Part shown: positions 31,130-43,800 of the stretch, piece after piece
How positions within the stretch are numbered: position 1 is the stretch's first letter
Layout: each line of letters starts with the position of its first letter
Source: Nematostella vectensis
Taxonomy: Eukaryota; Cnidaria; Anthozoa; Actiniaria; Edwardsiidae
Reading direction: 5' to 3'
NCBI RefSeq assembly: GCF_932526225.1
Contig: NC_064039.1
Coordinates: 10,620,139 to 10,684,138 of the forward strand
DNA length: 64,000 nucleotides
The notes under the pieces: generated by a model
Seen by the model: only the letters and a program-made list of their open reading frames with translations
Database searches by the model: none
Told to the model about the DNA's origin: nothing
Made by a program: the position numbers and the translations under genes

Positions 31130-31425
31130 GAGGGGGCATTGAGCGTCACTTAGCAACCGTATGGGTCACTAAGCAACCTGGTGCGTCACTGGGCAACCTG
31201 CGTCACTGGGAAACCTTGTGCGTCACTAAGAAGCCTTCTACGTCACTAAGAAGCCTTCTGCGTCATAAGCAACTTTGTGCGTCACTAGGCAGTCTTGTGG
31301 GTCACTAAGCAACCAAGTGCGTCACTAAGCAACCTAGTGCGCAACTTTGTGCGTCACTAGGCAGTCTTGTGGGTCACTAACCAACCTAGTGCGTCACTGA
31401 GCAACCAAGTTCGGAACCGCCACGT
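31130..31425. repeat. About 20-bp degenerate repeat
   Basis: The unit is near GTGCGTCACTAAGCAACCT, with many variants. It lies just past the 3' end of the SLP-76-like gene. Confidence 0.8.
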
Positions 31426-31548
31426 GACTTACTACCTCTCTAAGGGGAGGGTCCCATAGATAGTATTCTTGGGCGGGTTTCTATGCTTGCTCTGTAAACT
31501 ACCCTTGGACTACCTATGACCTCCCTTGCTCTATGACCTATCCTTTGA

Positions 31549-34500
31549 CTACCCATGTACGTACACCGGACATGGCACTGCTAGCCTCGTTGTTCCTCCA
31601 GCTTTAAGGTTTACGTTGTTTTGACGATAATAATTAACTAGGTCCACGATGGTGTTAAATTTCTGTAAAACAACAAAAACAAAAATACTTAGACGATTGA
31701 ATCGCTTTCATGATGTCAAATTCGATAAAGAGCACTTGAACTAACCTCTAAACCGCTGTCACCAAGGATGTATTTCCCATCTTTTTCAGGAATTCTATAA
31801 ATGCAAGTTAACGATTAGATTAATACGCGCTCTTGTGCAGATAATAAGATAGACAAAAGAGAGCATTGCGCGTAGATAAGACGCGCGTGAACAATCAGAA
31901 TTATGAGAAAACAAAGAACAGTGCGCGTAGATAATAAGACGCGCGTGAACAATCAGAATTATGAGAAACAAAGAACAGTGCGCGTATATAATAAGACGCG
32001 CGTGAACAATCATAATTATGATGAAACAGAAGTATGCGTAGATAATAAGACGTGCTTGAACAATCGAATTATGACAAAACAAAGAACGGTACGCGTACAT
32101 AATAAGACGCGCGTGAGCAATCAGAATTATGAGAAAAACAATGAAGCATTGTGCGTAGATAATAAGACGCGCGTAAGCAATCAAGTCAAGACAAAACAGA
32201 GCACACGTAAACAAAAAGAATAATGAGAAAACAAAGAGCGCTGCGCGTAGATAATACGACGCGCGTAAACAATCAGAATTATGGGAAAAACAATGAAGCA
32301 TTGCGCGTAGATAATAAGACGCGCGTGAACAATCAGAATTATGAGAAAAACAATGAAGCATTGCGCGTATATAATACGACGCGGTGAGCAATCAGAATTA
32401 TGAGAAAAACAATGAAGCATTGCGCGTAGATAATACGACGCGCGTGAGCAATCAGAATTATGAGAAAACAAAGAGCATTGCGCGTAGATAATACGACGCG
32501 CGTGAACAATCAGAATTATGAGAAAAACAATGAAGCATTGCGCGTAGATAATACGACGCGCGTGAACAATCAGAATTATGAGAAAACAAAGAGCATTGCG
32601 CGTAGATAATACGACGCGCGTGAACAATCAGAATTATGAGAAAAACAATGAAGCATTGCGCGTAGATAATACGACGCGCGTGAACAATCAGAATTATGAG
32701 AAAAACAATGAAGCATTGCGCGTAGATAATACGACGCGCTTGAACAATCAGAATTATGAGAAAAACAATGAAGCATTGCGCGTAGATAATACGACGCGCG
32801 TGAACAATCAGAATTATGAGAAAAACAATGAAGCATTGCGCGTAGATAATACGACGCGCGTGAACAATCAGAATTATGAGAAAACAAAGAGCATTGTGCG
32901 TAGATAATACGACGCGCGTGAACAATCAGAATTATGAGAAAAACAATGAAGCATTGCGCGTAGATAATACGACGCGCGTGAACAATCAGAATTATGAGAA
33001 AAACAATGAAGCATTGCGCGTAGATAATAAGACGCGCGTGAGCAATCAGAATTATGAGAAAACAAAGAGCATTGCGCGTAGATAATAAGACGCGCGTAAG
33101 CAATCAGAATTATGAGAAAAACAATGAAGCATTGCGCGTAGATAATAAGACGGGCGTGAACAATCAGAATTATGAGAAAAACAATGAAGCATTGCGCGTA
33201 GATAATACGACGCGCGTGAACAATCAGAATTATGAGAAAAACAATGAAGCATTGCGCGTAGATAATACGACGCGCTTGAACAATCAGAATTATGAGAAAA
33301 ACAATGAAGCATTGCACGTAGATAATACGACGCGCGTGAACAATCAGAATTATGAGAAAAAGAATGAAGCATTGCGCGTAGATAATACGACGCGCTTGAA
33401 CAATCAGAATTATGAGAAAAACAATGAAGCATTGCGCGTAGATAATAAGACGTGCGTGAACAATCAGAATTATGAGAAAAGCAATGAAGCATTGCGCGTA
33501 GATAATAAGACGCGCGTGAGCAATCAGAATTATGAGAAAACAAAGAGCATTGCGCGTATATAATAAGACGCGCTTGAACAATCAGAATTAAAACAAAACA
33601 AAGCGCAGTGCTCGTAGACAATAAAACAACACACGTAAACAAAGAATTATGAGAAAACAAAGAGCACTGCCCGTAGACAATAAGACGTGCTTGAACAGTT
33701 AGTGGAAAAGTGGAGAAAGTTAGATAGACTTACTTTAGATGCCGGACGTCGCCTTTATACAGCAGCGACATGGAATAATCGTTAGGATGTCTCGTGCTGT
33801 TTCGCACCAAAAATGCGCCATCCTGGAAATTAAAGATGCCTTTATGTTTCCGTTCTTCTAGTGACTTCACTTGGCACTTTATCATATGAAACCGACAATG
33901 TTATAATCGAATGCACAACCTATATTAAAATTAGTAATGGTTGTTCCCTACTCAAACGCAAGTGAAAAACAAGCGAAAATTTGTCAAGCGCAAGTTGATT
34001 ATAAGCAGTTGCCTTTCACTTGCGTTCCAAAGAGAATCGGAACATTATTTGCGTTGCGCTTGCGTCATAGTAATTTTGCCTAAGCGTCTGCTGACTATGT
34101 TTGTTTAAGCGTCAGGTAGAAGTACATAAATTTGGTTTTACTCCATTAAATTGCTAACTATCTATGCCTAAGCGTTACTTACATGCCTTTAGATTGGCCT
34201 CTGCCTTTTTGATTAAACTGGTTTCATTACTTGCTTACATTCCTTCAGACTGGCCTATGCCTTTTGATTAAACAGGTCTCATTCCACTTAATTGCTTACA
34301 TGCCTTCAGACTGGCCTCTGCCCTTTTTATTAAACCGGTCTCATTCCACTTACTTGCTTACATGCCTTCAGACTGGCCTCTGCCTTTTTGATTTAACTGG
34401 TTGCATTCTACTTACTTGCTTACATGCCTTCAGACTGGCCTCTGCCTTTTTGATTTAACTGGTTTCATTCTACTTACTTGCTTACATGCCTTCAGACTGG

Positions 34501-34877
34501 CCTCTGCCTTTTTGATTTAACTGGTCTCATTCCACTTACTTGCTTACATGCCTTTAGACTGGCCTCTGCCTTTTTTATTTAACTGGTTTCATTCTACTTA
34601 CTTGCTTACATGCCTTCAGACTGGCCTCTGCCTTTTTGATTTAACTGGTCTCATTCCACTTACTTGCTTACATGCCTTCAGACTGGCCTCGGCTTTTTTG
34701 ATTTAACTGGTCTCATTCCACTTACTTGCTTACATGCCTTCAGACTGGCCTCTGCCTTTTTTAGTAAACTGGTTTCATTCTACTTACTTGCTTACATGCC
34801 TTCAGACTGGCCTCTGCCTTTTTGCGGTCGACGGCACCCTGGAACCACGGTGCCTCCTTCATGACATCCAAAGGCGT
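31549..34877 (-). CDS. SH2 domain exons 20-23 of the SLP-76-like adaptor
   Basis: Exon 20 gives EAPWFQGAVDRKKAEASLK (the W..G.i.R..AE start of SH2). Exon 21 gives DGAFLVRNSTRHPNDYSMSL (FLVR box with the phosphotyrosine-binding Arg, about residue 788). Exon 22 gives IPEKDGKYILGDSGLE. Exon 23 gives FNTIVDLVNYYRQ and ends TRLAVPCPVYVHG with TAG. All core SH2 elements are intact, so binding activity is likely. The C-terminal position matches SLP-76, BLNK and CLNK. Confidence 0.88.
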
Positions 34878-37800
34878 CTGACACGACATCGGAAAAACAA
34901 AATTTGACACTTACAACGCTTACAGCAATGAGAGAGAAAAGAATGAAATGTCAAATTATCTTCAGCGATAATTATCACCAAAAGTTTACCTACAAAATTA
35001 CCGTATTGTAACCATCAACATTTTCAATAACTGCAAGCCACAAGGGCCGAAAGTCCACTTATAGTTCTCAATAAAAATAAAAAAGCTAGGTCACTCTGGT
35101 ATGTCATCAATCCATATGTCAGACATTTTGGTAGCCAAATCCGACAATAAACGTCCCTTGGAGATAACTAACCTCCCCCCTCCAAGAAAGATTAGGTCCA
35201 TTTTTTTGGATTTCGCCCCCCCTCCTCCCCAAGAAAAATCCTGGGTATGGGCCTGTCAACATTATCATAAGAGTTGTTACTATAACCATCATAATCATTA
35301 TCATCATCATTTTTTTACATAATCAACAGCAACAAATCAGTCATGGTTATGGTATTAATCGTTACCACGCTTGGTTGAAAAACAAAGTTACAGTATGTCT
35401 ATATAAACGCGAGAATGACAAACACCGCCTATTACCTTTGCCGGGGCAGGAGGCGGAGGGAGAATGCGTTGGCCATGTGAGCCTACGATTTGTGGCAGTG
35501 GTATCAGCGGCTCATCCGCAGAACCAGACTCTAAAATACAATCGATTACGTCACTTTTTCTCGACAGCTAATTTGAGAGGAATTGTGTACTTTGATGAGA
35601 ATACGGAACCTACACTCACCTATACTAGACGCAGAAGACTGTTCGGAACTGCAACAAACATGTGTGACAGTTTAGCTATAAATCAACACAAGCTTGAAAA
35701 AGTATGTAGTAAGCCTTTGTGAAACAGCGTAGTTGCGCTGACGTTTCGAGTGTTAGCCCTTCGTTGGGAACTTTTTCCACTCTATATTTGACTACGTGCT
35801 CTGAGTGTTTCTTGATTGACTTGGAGTCGGCATTGTAATGAATCACCGCGACAAGCGTAAGAGTTAGGTTAGTTGTTGCATTCACAATAAAACTTTGCAA
35901 GTGTAGGGAGTGCGGAGAGGGGTTTGTGTATCTAGGGGGACATGCGGCAGTAAATCTATACAAAAATAATGTACCAATAATGGTGAGTACTCACACTGAG
36001 CTGGTCGGGGGTGCGGGGAGTGGGACGCCCTGAAAAACAACGAATTCATAGATAAGGTTCCTGATTGGCCGAGCTGGCATGTGATTGACAGACACGCGCA
36101 CCGTAACAGCGCAGTCATGGTAAATGCTCCAGTCATCATCATCAAGACCTGCGAATGACGTGCGCCAGATTCGTGACGCAATAGGTGACGACAGCCCGTT
36201 CAAGATTCATGAACAACGCCACGATGTAAAATATAATGCATTATACATACGAATTAAAGAAGCTATAAAAAGATCTAGGTTCCAGGACCGTAGCCAGGGG
36301 GGTTCGGAAGAACCACCCCACTCGACTGAAAGGTCCGCTCTAATGATGGAAAATTAAGTACCACTACGAGGTAGGACGAGCTACCTAATGCCTAGTGCAC
36401 ACTAGCAACATAACAACATAACGACATGGGCGCATGGGACATGTCCATGTCGTTATGTCGGAGATAACAGTGCGTGCACCCATGTCGTTATGTCGATATG
36501 TCGCTAGTGTGCACTAGGCATAAGAGACAATGGTCCGCTTTATGGATAAACGAAACCCCCCACCCCCACCCGCCGATCAAAATCCTGGCTACTGGCCTGG
36601 GTTCTTCGTACTTTTTGTCATCATGTTGGGATTGGAATTTTTGCCACCTTGATTCTGTTGGCAGAGCGTAAATTGCACCTTTTTCACATTTCATTTTTAC
36701 TTATTTGAATAAAGCCACAAAAGCAGTTAGACACAAGGACACAGGAATACGTACATGTTTACCGCCGGAGATTTTCCTTGAAGGGAGTAACTTGTTGGCT
36801 GGTGGTAGCCTCGGTGGGGCCTCACTCGGGCAAGGGTTCTGGACAGGAGTGGAGGGCATCGGTCGCTTGGCGGCAACGGGTCTCGAGTGCGGCGGTGCCT
36901 GGGCCGGGGTGGGAGAGGGGTGCGGCTTGGAGGGTGGGGTCTGTTTACGAATGGGTGGTGTATGTTGAGGGGTAGGGTGCTGGGGCGTGGTCGAGGGAAG
37001 GGTTTTGGTACCAGGAGAGGAGGGGAGTGAGAAATGGGGTTCAGGGGCGGCGCCTTGTTTTGGTGGGCGTGGTGGTGGCGCTGGCTCAGAGACAGGCTCG
37101 GGTGGAATTTCTCGATGAAGCCTTCTGCAAAGCGCAAAAGTATAAAATTATACAAATAAAAAATAAAAGGAATAATGAAAATATTAAATATAAAAATATT
37201 TTATAAACTTTAAAGGGATTTGCTATTCCCTAAAGTTAGCAGTTCTTCTTTCACAAGTCTGTTCCATGAAATTTCGTGGATTGCAAATCCGTAGTTTCAA
37301 AGTAAACCTGATTTTCCTGCGGGGGTTTTTGGTCTATGGCTCATAAAATATAAACCCCCGCTTTATGCGTCATAAAATCATTATCACCTTTGAGGAGTAG
37401 GCTAAGCGCTTTATGCGTCATATAATCATTATCACCTTTGAGGAGTAGGCTGAGTGCTTTATGCGTCATATAATCATAATCACCTTTAAGGAGTATGCTC
37501 AGCACTTTATGCGTCATATAATCATTATCACCTTTAAGAGTAGACTCAGCGCTTTATGCGTCATATAATCATAATCACCTTTAAGGAGTAGGCTCAGCGC
37601 TTTATGCGTCATATAATCATTATCACCTTTAAGAGTAGACTCAGCGCTTTACGCGTCATATAATCATAATCACTTTTAAGGAGTAGGCTCAGCGCTTTAT
37701 GCGTCATATAAGCATAATCACCTTTAAGGAGTAGGCTCAGCACTTTATGCGTCATATAATCATTACCACCTTTAAGAGTCGACTCAGCGCTTTATGCGTC

Positions 37801-40800
37801 ATATAATCATAATCACCTTTAAGGAGTAGGTTCAGCGCTTTATTCGTCATAAAATCATTATCACCTTTAAGGAGTAGACTCAGCGCTTTATGCGTCATAT
37901 AATCATAATCACCTTTAAGGAGTAGGCTCAGCGCTTTATGCGTCATATAATCATTATCACCTTTAAGAGTAGACTCAGCGCTTTATGCGTCATATAATCA
38001 TTATCACCTTTAAGAGTCGACTCAGCGCTTTATGCGTCATATAATCATAATCACCTTTAAGGAGTAGGCTCAGCGCTTTATTCGTCATAAAATCATTATC
38101 ACCTTTAAGGAGTAGAATCAGCGCTTTATGCGTCATATAATCATAATCACCTTTAAGGAGTAGGCTCAGCGCTTTATGCGTCATATAATCATTATCAGCT
38201 TTAAGAGTAGACTCAGCGCTTTATGTGTCATATAATCATAATCACCTTTAAGGAGTAGGCTCATCGCTTTATGTGTCATATAATCATTATCACCTTTAAG
38301 AGTAGACTCAGCGCTTTACGCGTCATATAATCATAATCACTTTTAAGGAGTAGGCTCAGCGCTTTATGCGTCATATAATCATTATCACCTTTAAGGAGTA
38401 GGCTCAGCACTTTATGCGTCATATAATCATTATCACCTTTAAGAGTAGACTCAGCGCTTTATGCGTCATATAATCATAATCACCTTTAAGGAGTAGGCTC
38501 AGCGCTTTATGCGTCATATAATCATTATCACCTTTAAGAGTAGACTCAGCGCTTTATGCGTCATATAATCATAATCACCTTTAAGGAGTAGGCTCAGCGC
38601 TTTATGCGTCATATAATCATTATCACCTTAAAGGAGTAGGCTCAGCGGTTTACGCGTCATATAATCATAATCACCTTTGAGGAGTAGGAGGGCTTTCGTC
38701 CGATGCACGAGGAGGCTTAGGGGGGCCAGGCAGAGGCGTTTCTGACGGAATCGGCGCGCCCCTTGATGCCCCTTTGCTTTGGGGTGAAGGAAGCGGTTCT
38801 CTATTTGCGGGAGAGGAGGCCGGTGTTTTGCCTGATGGAGAGGGTGTCGGCTTTCTGCTTGAGGGTGGAAGGGCTGGGCCTCTGTTGGCCGGCGAGGGCG
38901 TTGGTCCTCTGCTCGAAGGAGGACGGACGGGACCCTTACCGGTTGGTGACTGTGTCGAGTGACTACTAGATGGTGGGGATGCCACCCCCCTGCTTGATGG
39001 GGTGGCCACTGCGCCCATGTTGGACGGCGAGGGTGTTGGTCCTCTGCTTGATGGGGAAGGCACCGCGCCCCTATTAGACGGCGAGGGTGTTGGTCCTCTA
39101 CTTGATGGGGAAGTCACCGCGCCCCTATTAGACGGCGAGGGTGTTGGTCCTCTACTTGATGGAGATGGCATCGCGCCCCTATTAGATGGGAACGGCATAG
39201 GTCCTCTGTCAGATTGTGGATTTGCTGGTTCTTTGTTCGAGAGAGAAGGTGATGGTGTTGGTTTCCTAACTCCTGGTTGAGCACCAGGAATAGGGCGTGT
39301 CCCTAGGGATGGTTTAGGGGCCATACTAGGTGGCTTCCCTGTCCGGTTAGTTGCCCCTGCCGGTATAACGGGCTTGTTAGCGGTAGGACAGGGCTTGCTA
39401 GAACCAGGTACTTTACTTGGAAGAGACGATCGGGGTGCTTGGGCTGGTTGATTTGGAGACGGTTGCGCTGGTTGTTATATAAAAAATTGCATATAATATA
39501 ATTAATAACAACTGCAAAAAATGATCAAGATTGACGAGTAGGACTTTACCTCGGGGCGGTGTAAAGCTGTTAGAGTTCTGTACTCCGCCTCCTCCTTTGG
39601 GGGGTCGGGGTGGGGGCGCTGTAGATGTAGAGCAGCGCTGTAAAACTCAACATTCTCTCAATGGCGTTCATTCACGATTGACAGTATTAACACATTCAAA
39701 CCATTTTTATTTTGTTAGCGTCACATGGCTTATAGCAAGTCATTAATCAAATGAGATTGAAATAATCGTCCACCGAGGGCAAGGAATTTGGAATATTTAA
39801 ATATGTTTCAGCATGATTGTATCTAATACGATTTCAATACGATGAGCTTTTCTTTACTCGTATTCTAAAACAAGCTGTTTGCACTAATGAAACGTGTGCG
39901 TGCTCTTTATAATCATCTTTAGGTGGCACAAAATAAGGGTATCTTTCCCGACCAATCAATGCGCGATACCTTATACATCATTCGCGACAAATCAGCGAGC
40001 TATTGCCAAATGGCAGTTATACGACCAAAAGGTGTTTATGTGTAGTAATTATTTGGAAAAATAAAGGTGATAATTAAACTCCAGCGATGTCAGAGCCATA
40101 TATTAATTAATGGATATTTGTAAATATTATTCGTATTTTTCTGAATTTGGAACAAATATTCTGGGATCCATGGGTCCTGGATTTGTCAATCGCCGTTTGC
40201 CATTTGTAATTACAACGTTTTTTTAAATAGGTGTACGTAATTCCAGAACAATGTACGAACGATAAATACGATATATATTTATATCTAATTATCGACCAAT
40301 CAAAGCACGCTGAATTACCTGGCTCAATATCCGGGACCTCGTAGTTCTGCTCGGCTTGCGGCTCGTCGGATTGCGGGATTTCGTACATGTCATCACTATG
40401 CACCTGAGGGGGGAGGCCACGGGAAATTGTTGGCGGCTGAAACAAGATGGTAAGTGTTGTAATCCCTTTTAGTAAATAATTAAATTAAGCTTCAAATCGC
40501 TGCCTTGTGCTGGAACCAAGATGGCACAGGCCTCGATTTGAAAGTTATCTATGAGAGTAGCAAATTATTTCCCGAAATTCGGTTATTCAGAAACTTATCA
40601 TTAGGTAGTCGAAATGTGTCGACATGACACCTTGAGAACAGACGAGACACTAGACACCATATTTGGCAATATTTGGACAGTCGCACGCGCGCGTCGACCC
40701 TTTGATTCTGGGTTTTTATTGGCTGGACTCGAAAGCATTCATTTTTCCATATGGTGTTTAGTTGTTAGCATGTTGCCCCATCGCCATCCTTCGTCCGTCA

Positions 40801-43800
40801 CGTTTTAATCAAATTCCTTGTTTTTTGTTTTTTTTTAAATTATAATTAAGACGAGGGGTATTGTATGAAGGAAAGAGGAGCGACACGGGTGAAGAGAAAA
40901 TAAAAAGATACGGAGCAGCGAATAATGACATGTCATGTCGATTCACCTGAACAACTTCTGTGGCAATAAACGGCCTCTGCATTCCCTGGGAAGGTGACGA
41001 TATTTCTGCAAGTCAGATTGAGAATATGTGAACGGGATGCATCTAGAAATATAAAAGCTTATTACGTCATCGTTACTTACCTTCGCCCTCCAAGGGCTGC
41101 TCGTAAAGCTCGTCGTCACTCCCCTAAACACAACATAAATAACGTATAGATAGACATCAGCACCTTTAGAATTTCTTTATCTATATGTCTATCGTCTCTC
41201 TATACGTCTATCTATAACGTATAGACATCAGCACCTTTAGAATTTCTTTATCTATATGTCTATCGTCTCTCTATACGTCTATCTATAACGTATAGACATC
41301 AGCACCTTTAGAATTTCTTTATCTATATGTCTATCGTCTCTCTATACGTCTACCTATAACGTATAGACATCAGCACCTTTAGAATTTCTTTATCTATATG
41401 TCTATCGTCTCTCTATACGTCTATCTATAACGTATAGACATCAGCACCTTTAGAATTTCTTTATCTATATGTCTATCGTCTCTCTATACGTCTATCTATA
41501 ACGTATAGACATCAGCACCTTTAGAATTTCTTTATCTATATGTCTATCGTCTCTCTATACGTCTATCTATAACGTATAAACATCAGCACCTTTAGAATTT
41601 CTTTATCTATATGTCTATCGTCTCTCTATACGTCTATCTATAACGTATAGACATCAGCAGCTTGAGTCTCGACGAGTGGAAATGGGGGACGGCGTATGGG
41701 GGGACGGCGAATGGGGGGACGGCGTATGGGGGGACGGCGAATGGGGGAGGGGCGAGGGGAATAGAAGAGGAGAAAAACAAATGTTTTGGGTCAAGGGCTT
41801 GGGGATTGGGGAGGGGCGAAGGGGGAAAAAGGAGGAACGAGAGGGGATGGAGGGGGAGGGGAATAGAAGAGGAGAACAACGAATGTTTTGGGTCAAGGGA
41901 TTGGGGATTGGGGAGGGGCGAAGAGGGAAAAACGGAGGAACGAGAGGGGATGGCGGGGGAGGGGGAGGGGGAATTTGAGAACGGAGAAAGGGGTATCATT
42001 TGCATCAAGGGGTTTGTTTCGTTGCGTGACAAACCTTCCTCTGTCGCGCCTCAATGTACTCGCCGGGTTCTGTCTCTGATGTTCTGATGGTTTTGTCCAT
42101 GCTTGGCGGCCTGATAACCATGGCTGACACACAAAGATACAAATAAGAACTCGTCAGTGCGAACTCATGGCTCAACCTGCTATTTCTTATTATCTTATCC
42201 TTTTATAAGCTTATCCTACTTATTATCTTATCCTATTTATTATCAATTATAGTGTTTTTTTTATGTTTATGATTATTGAATGGCTTATTTCAGTTATTTT
42301 TGTTGGTTGAATAAATTCAAGTTAGGCAGCTTCAATGAGTCTGTACATATATCTTTTTCTACACAAGCGTACAATCCTGTTTTTTTTTTATTCCGAGGTT
42401 GATTTATAAAGAATATCATTTACTGATATCGACCTTTGGCGCACAACTTAAATATTTAAATATATTTAAATATTTTTTCTTATTAACAAAGATCACATGT
42501 TTTTTATTTGATTATTACAACGTAATGTACGACACCATTTAGAACGTCCACTGCAAAATATATATACATATTTGTTTCCACCATAAAAATGTGCTTTGAA
42601 TAAATTATATGTAATTGACCTTTGGTTAGCCACCTGAATCAACTTCCTGTGAAAAAATATTCTAAAACTTTCTACTTGTACCCGGTATTGGAAAAAGCTT
42701 TAACTTTAACATGCGATGCAAAGATGAAAGATCTAGCACTACACTGACTTTTACTTTTAACTGTTCTGAGATTGATCTCAAAAGACAAGCTCGCATGTCC
42801 TCAAGAAAGAATTATCGGTTAAAACTCACCGTTTCCCGAACTGTCACTTGGTTCTTCGTACATGTCTGTGAATCGAGACATTTTACCGGAAAAAGAAAAT
42901 ATATTAATTTAGTAATACGGCGAAAATTACCGAAATGATGCCGGTTAACGCCGGCCTGAGTGAGGCGGAGAGAGACAGGTCTCTGCCTGTTTGTTTAATA
43001 AAAATGCAAGTGAAAGAATTGAAATCAGATATATTTTAAACAGGTATATCAAATGTCAGTGCGATATTGGTGCGTTGAAGGATGGGGGAGGATAGAAGAA
43101 CCAAACAAACACTAAAAGAGAGTGTCCATAGAGGGGGAAGAGGGGTCCGGACCCCGCCCTGCTCATGTATGTGATGGTAACCACTGAAAATATTTGACGG
43201 TTGACAAATTCGTCGATTAATTTTCGGTGTATGCTCTGATAGAAAAAGTTTTTAGATGGATCTAGCCACATATTATCGGAGATAAGGACGCCACTTTATG
43301 AGCATAACAGTTCCGCTAAAAATAATTTACTGCTTTGGACCCCTCCCTGCGTTTTTCTCTAGACACGCCTCTGTACTACGCCTAGTTCTAGCTCGAGACA
43401 CAAGAGACGATGGGATCTTCTAGTATTTGCTACCCTGATTTATTTAAGTCTGTGGTTGACTCGTTATGATTTACTGTGAGGTTAAGGGAAAAGGTGTGTG
43501 TCATACCGTCTTCTTCGGGCGGAACGTCGTAAATGTCATCGATGTGCTCCTCTTGCTCAATAGGCGCTGGCTTCATCTAGTGAGAGAAATACGAGAACAT
43601 TAACCTACACATAAAACACAGGGCCTAACTGTAAAGGACAAGAAAGCAAGTTGTTCATGCAACTCACGAGCAACAAGAGATAAAACACGAGAAGACAAAT
43701 ACCTAACTTAATGAAAAAGTCATACAAAATACTAAATAAAAGACTCGCGCAAGACACGAATGAAAAGTACAAGATAAGAGATTCTCGCAAGACACGAGTG

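Noticed and set aside
31795-33660. Overlapping frames on both strands in the 60-bp array
   Set aside because: Repeat artefact within the intron between SH2 exons.
31850-33700. CRISPR-like regular repeats
   Set aside because: Units are directly tandem with no unique spacers, in animal intron sequence.
35996-36030. Possible extra Pro-rich exon of the adaptor (minus strand, after TTTTTCAG)
   Set aside because: Using the strong GTGAGT donor breaks the frame into the next exon. Only a weak GTGTGA donor would keep it, so it is left out of the main model and kept as a possible cassette exon.
36705-36975. Plus-strand Gly-rich frames
   Set aside because: Antisense shadows of the Pro-rich adaptor exon 37124-36763.
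41662-42132. Overlapping Gly/Trp- and Pro/Ser-rich frames
   Set aside because: G-rich low-complexity intron sequence beside the 70-bp array. Only 42123-42035 on the minus strand is supported as an exon.
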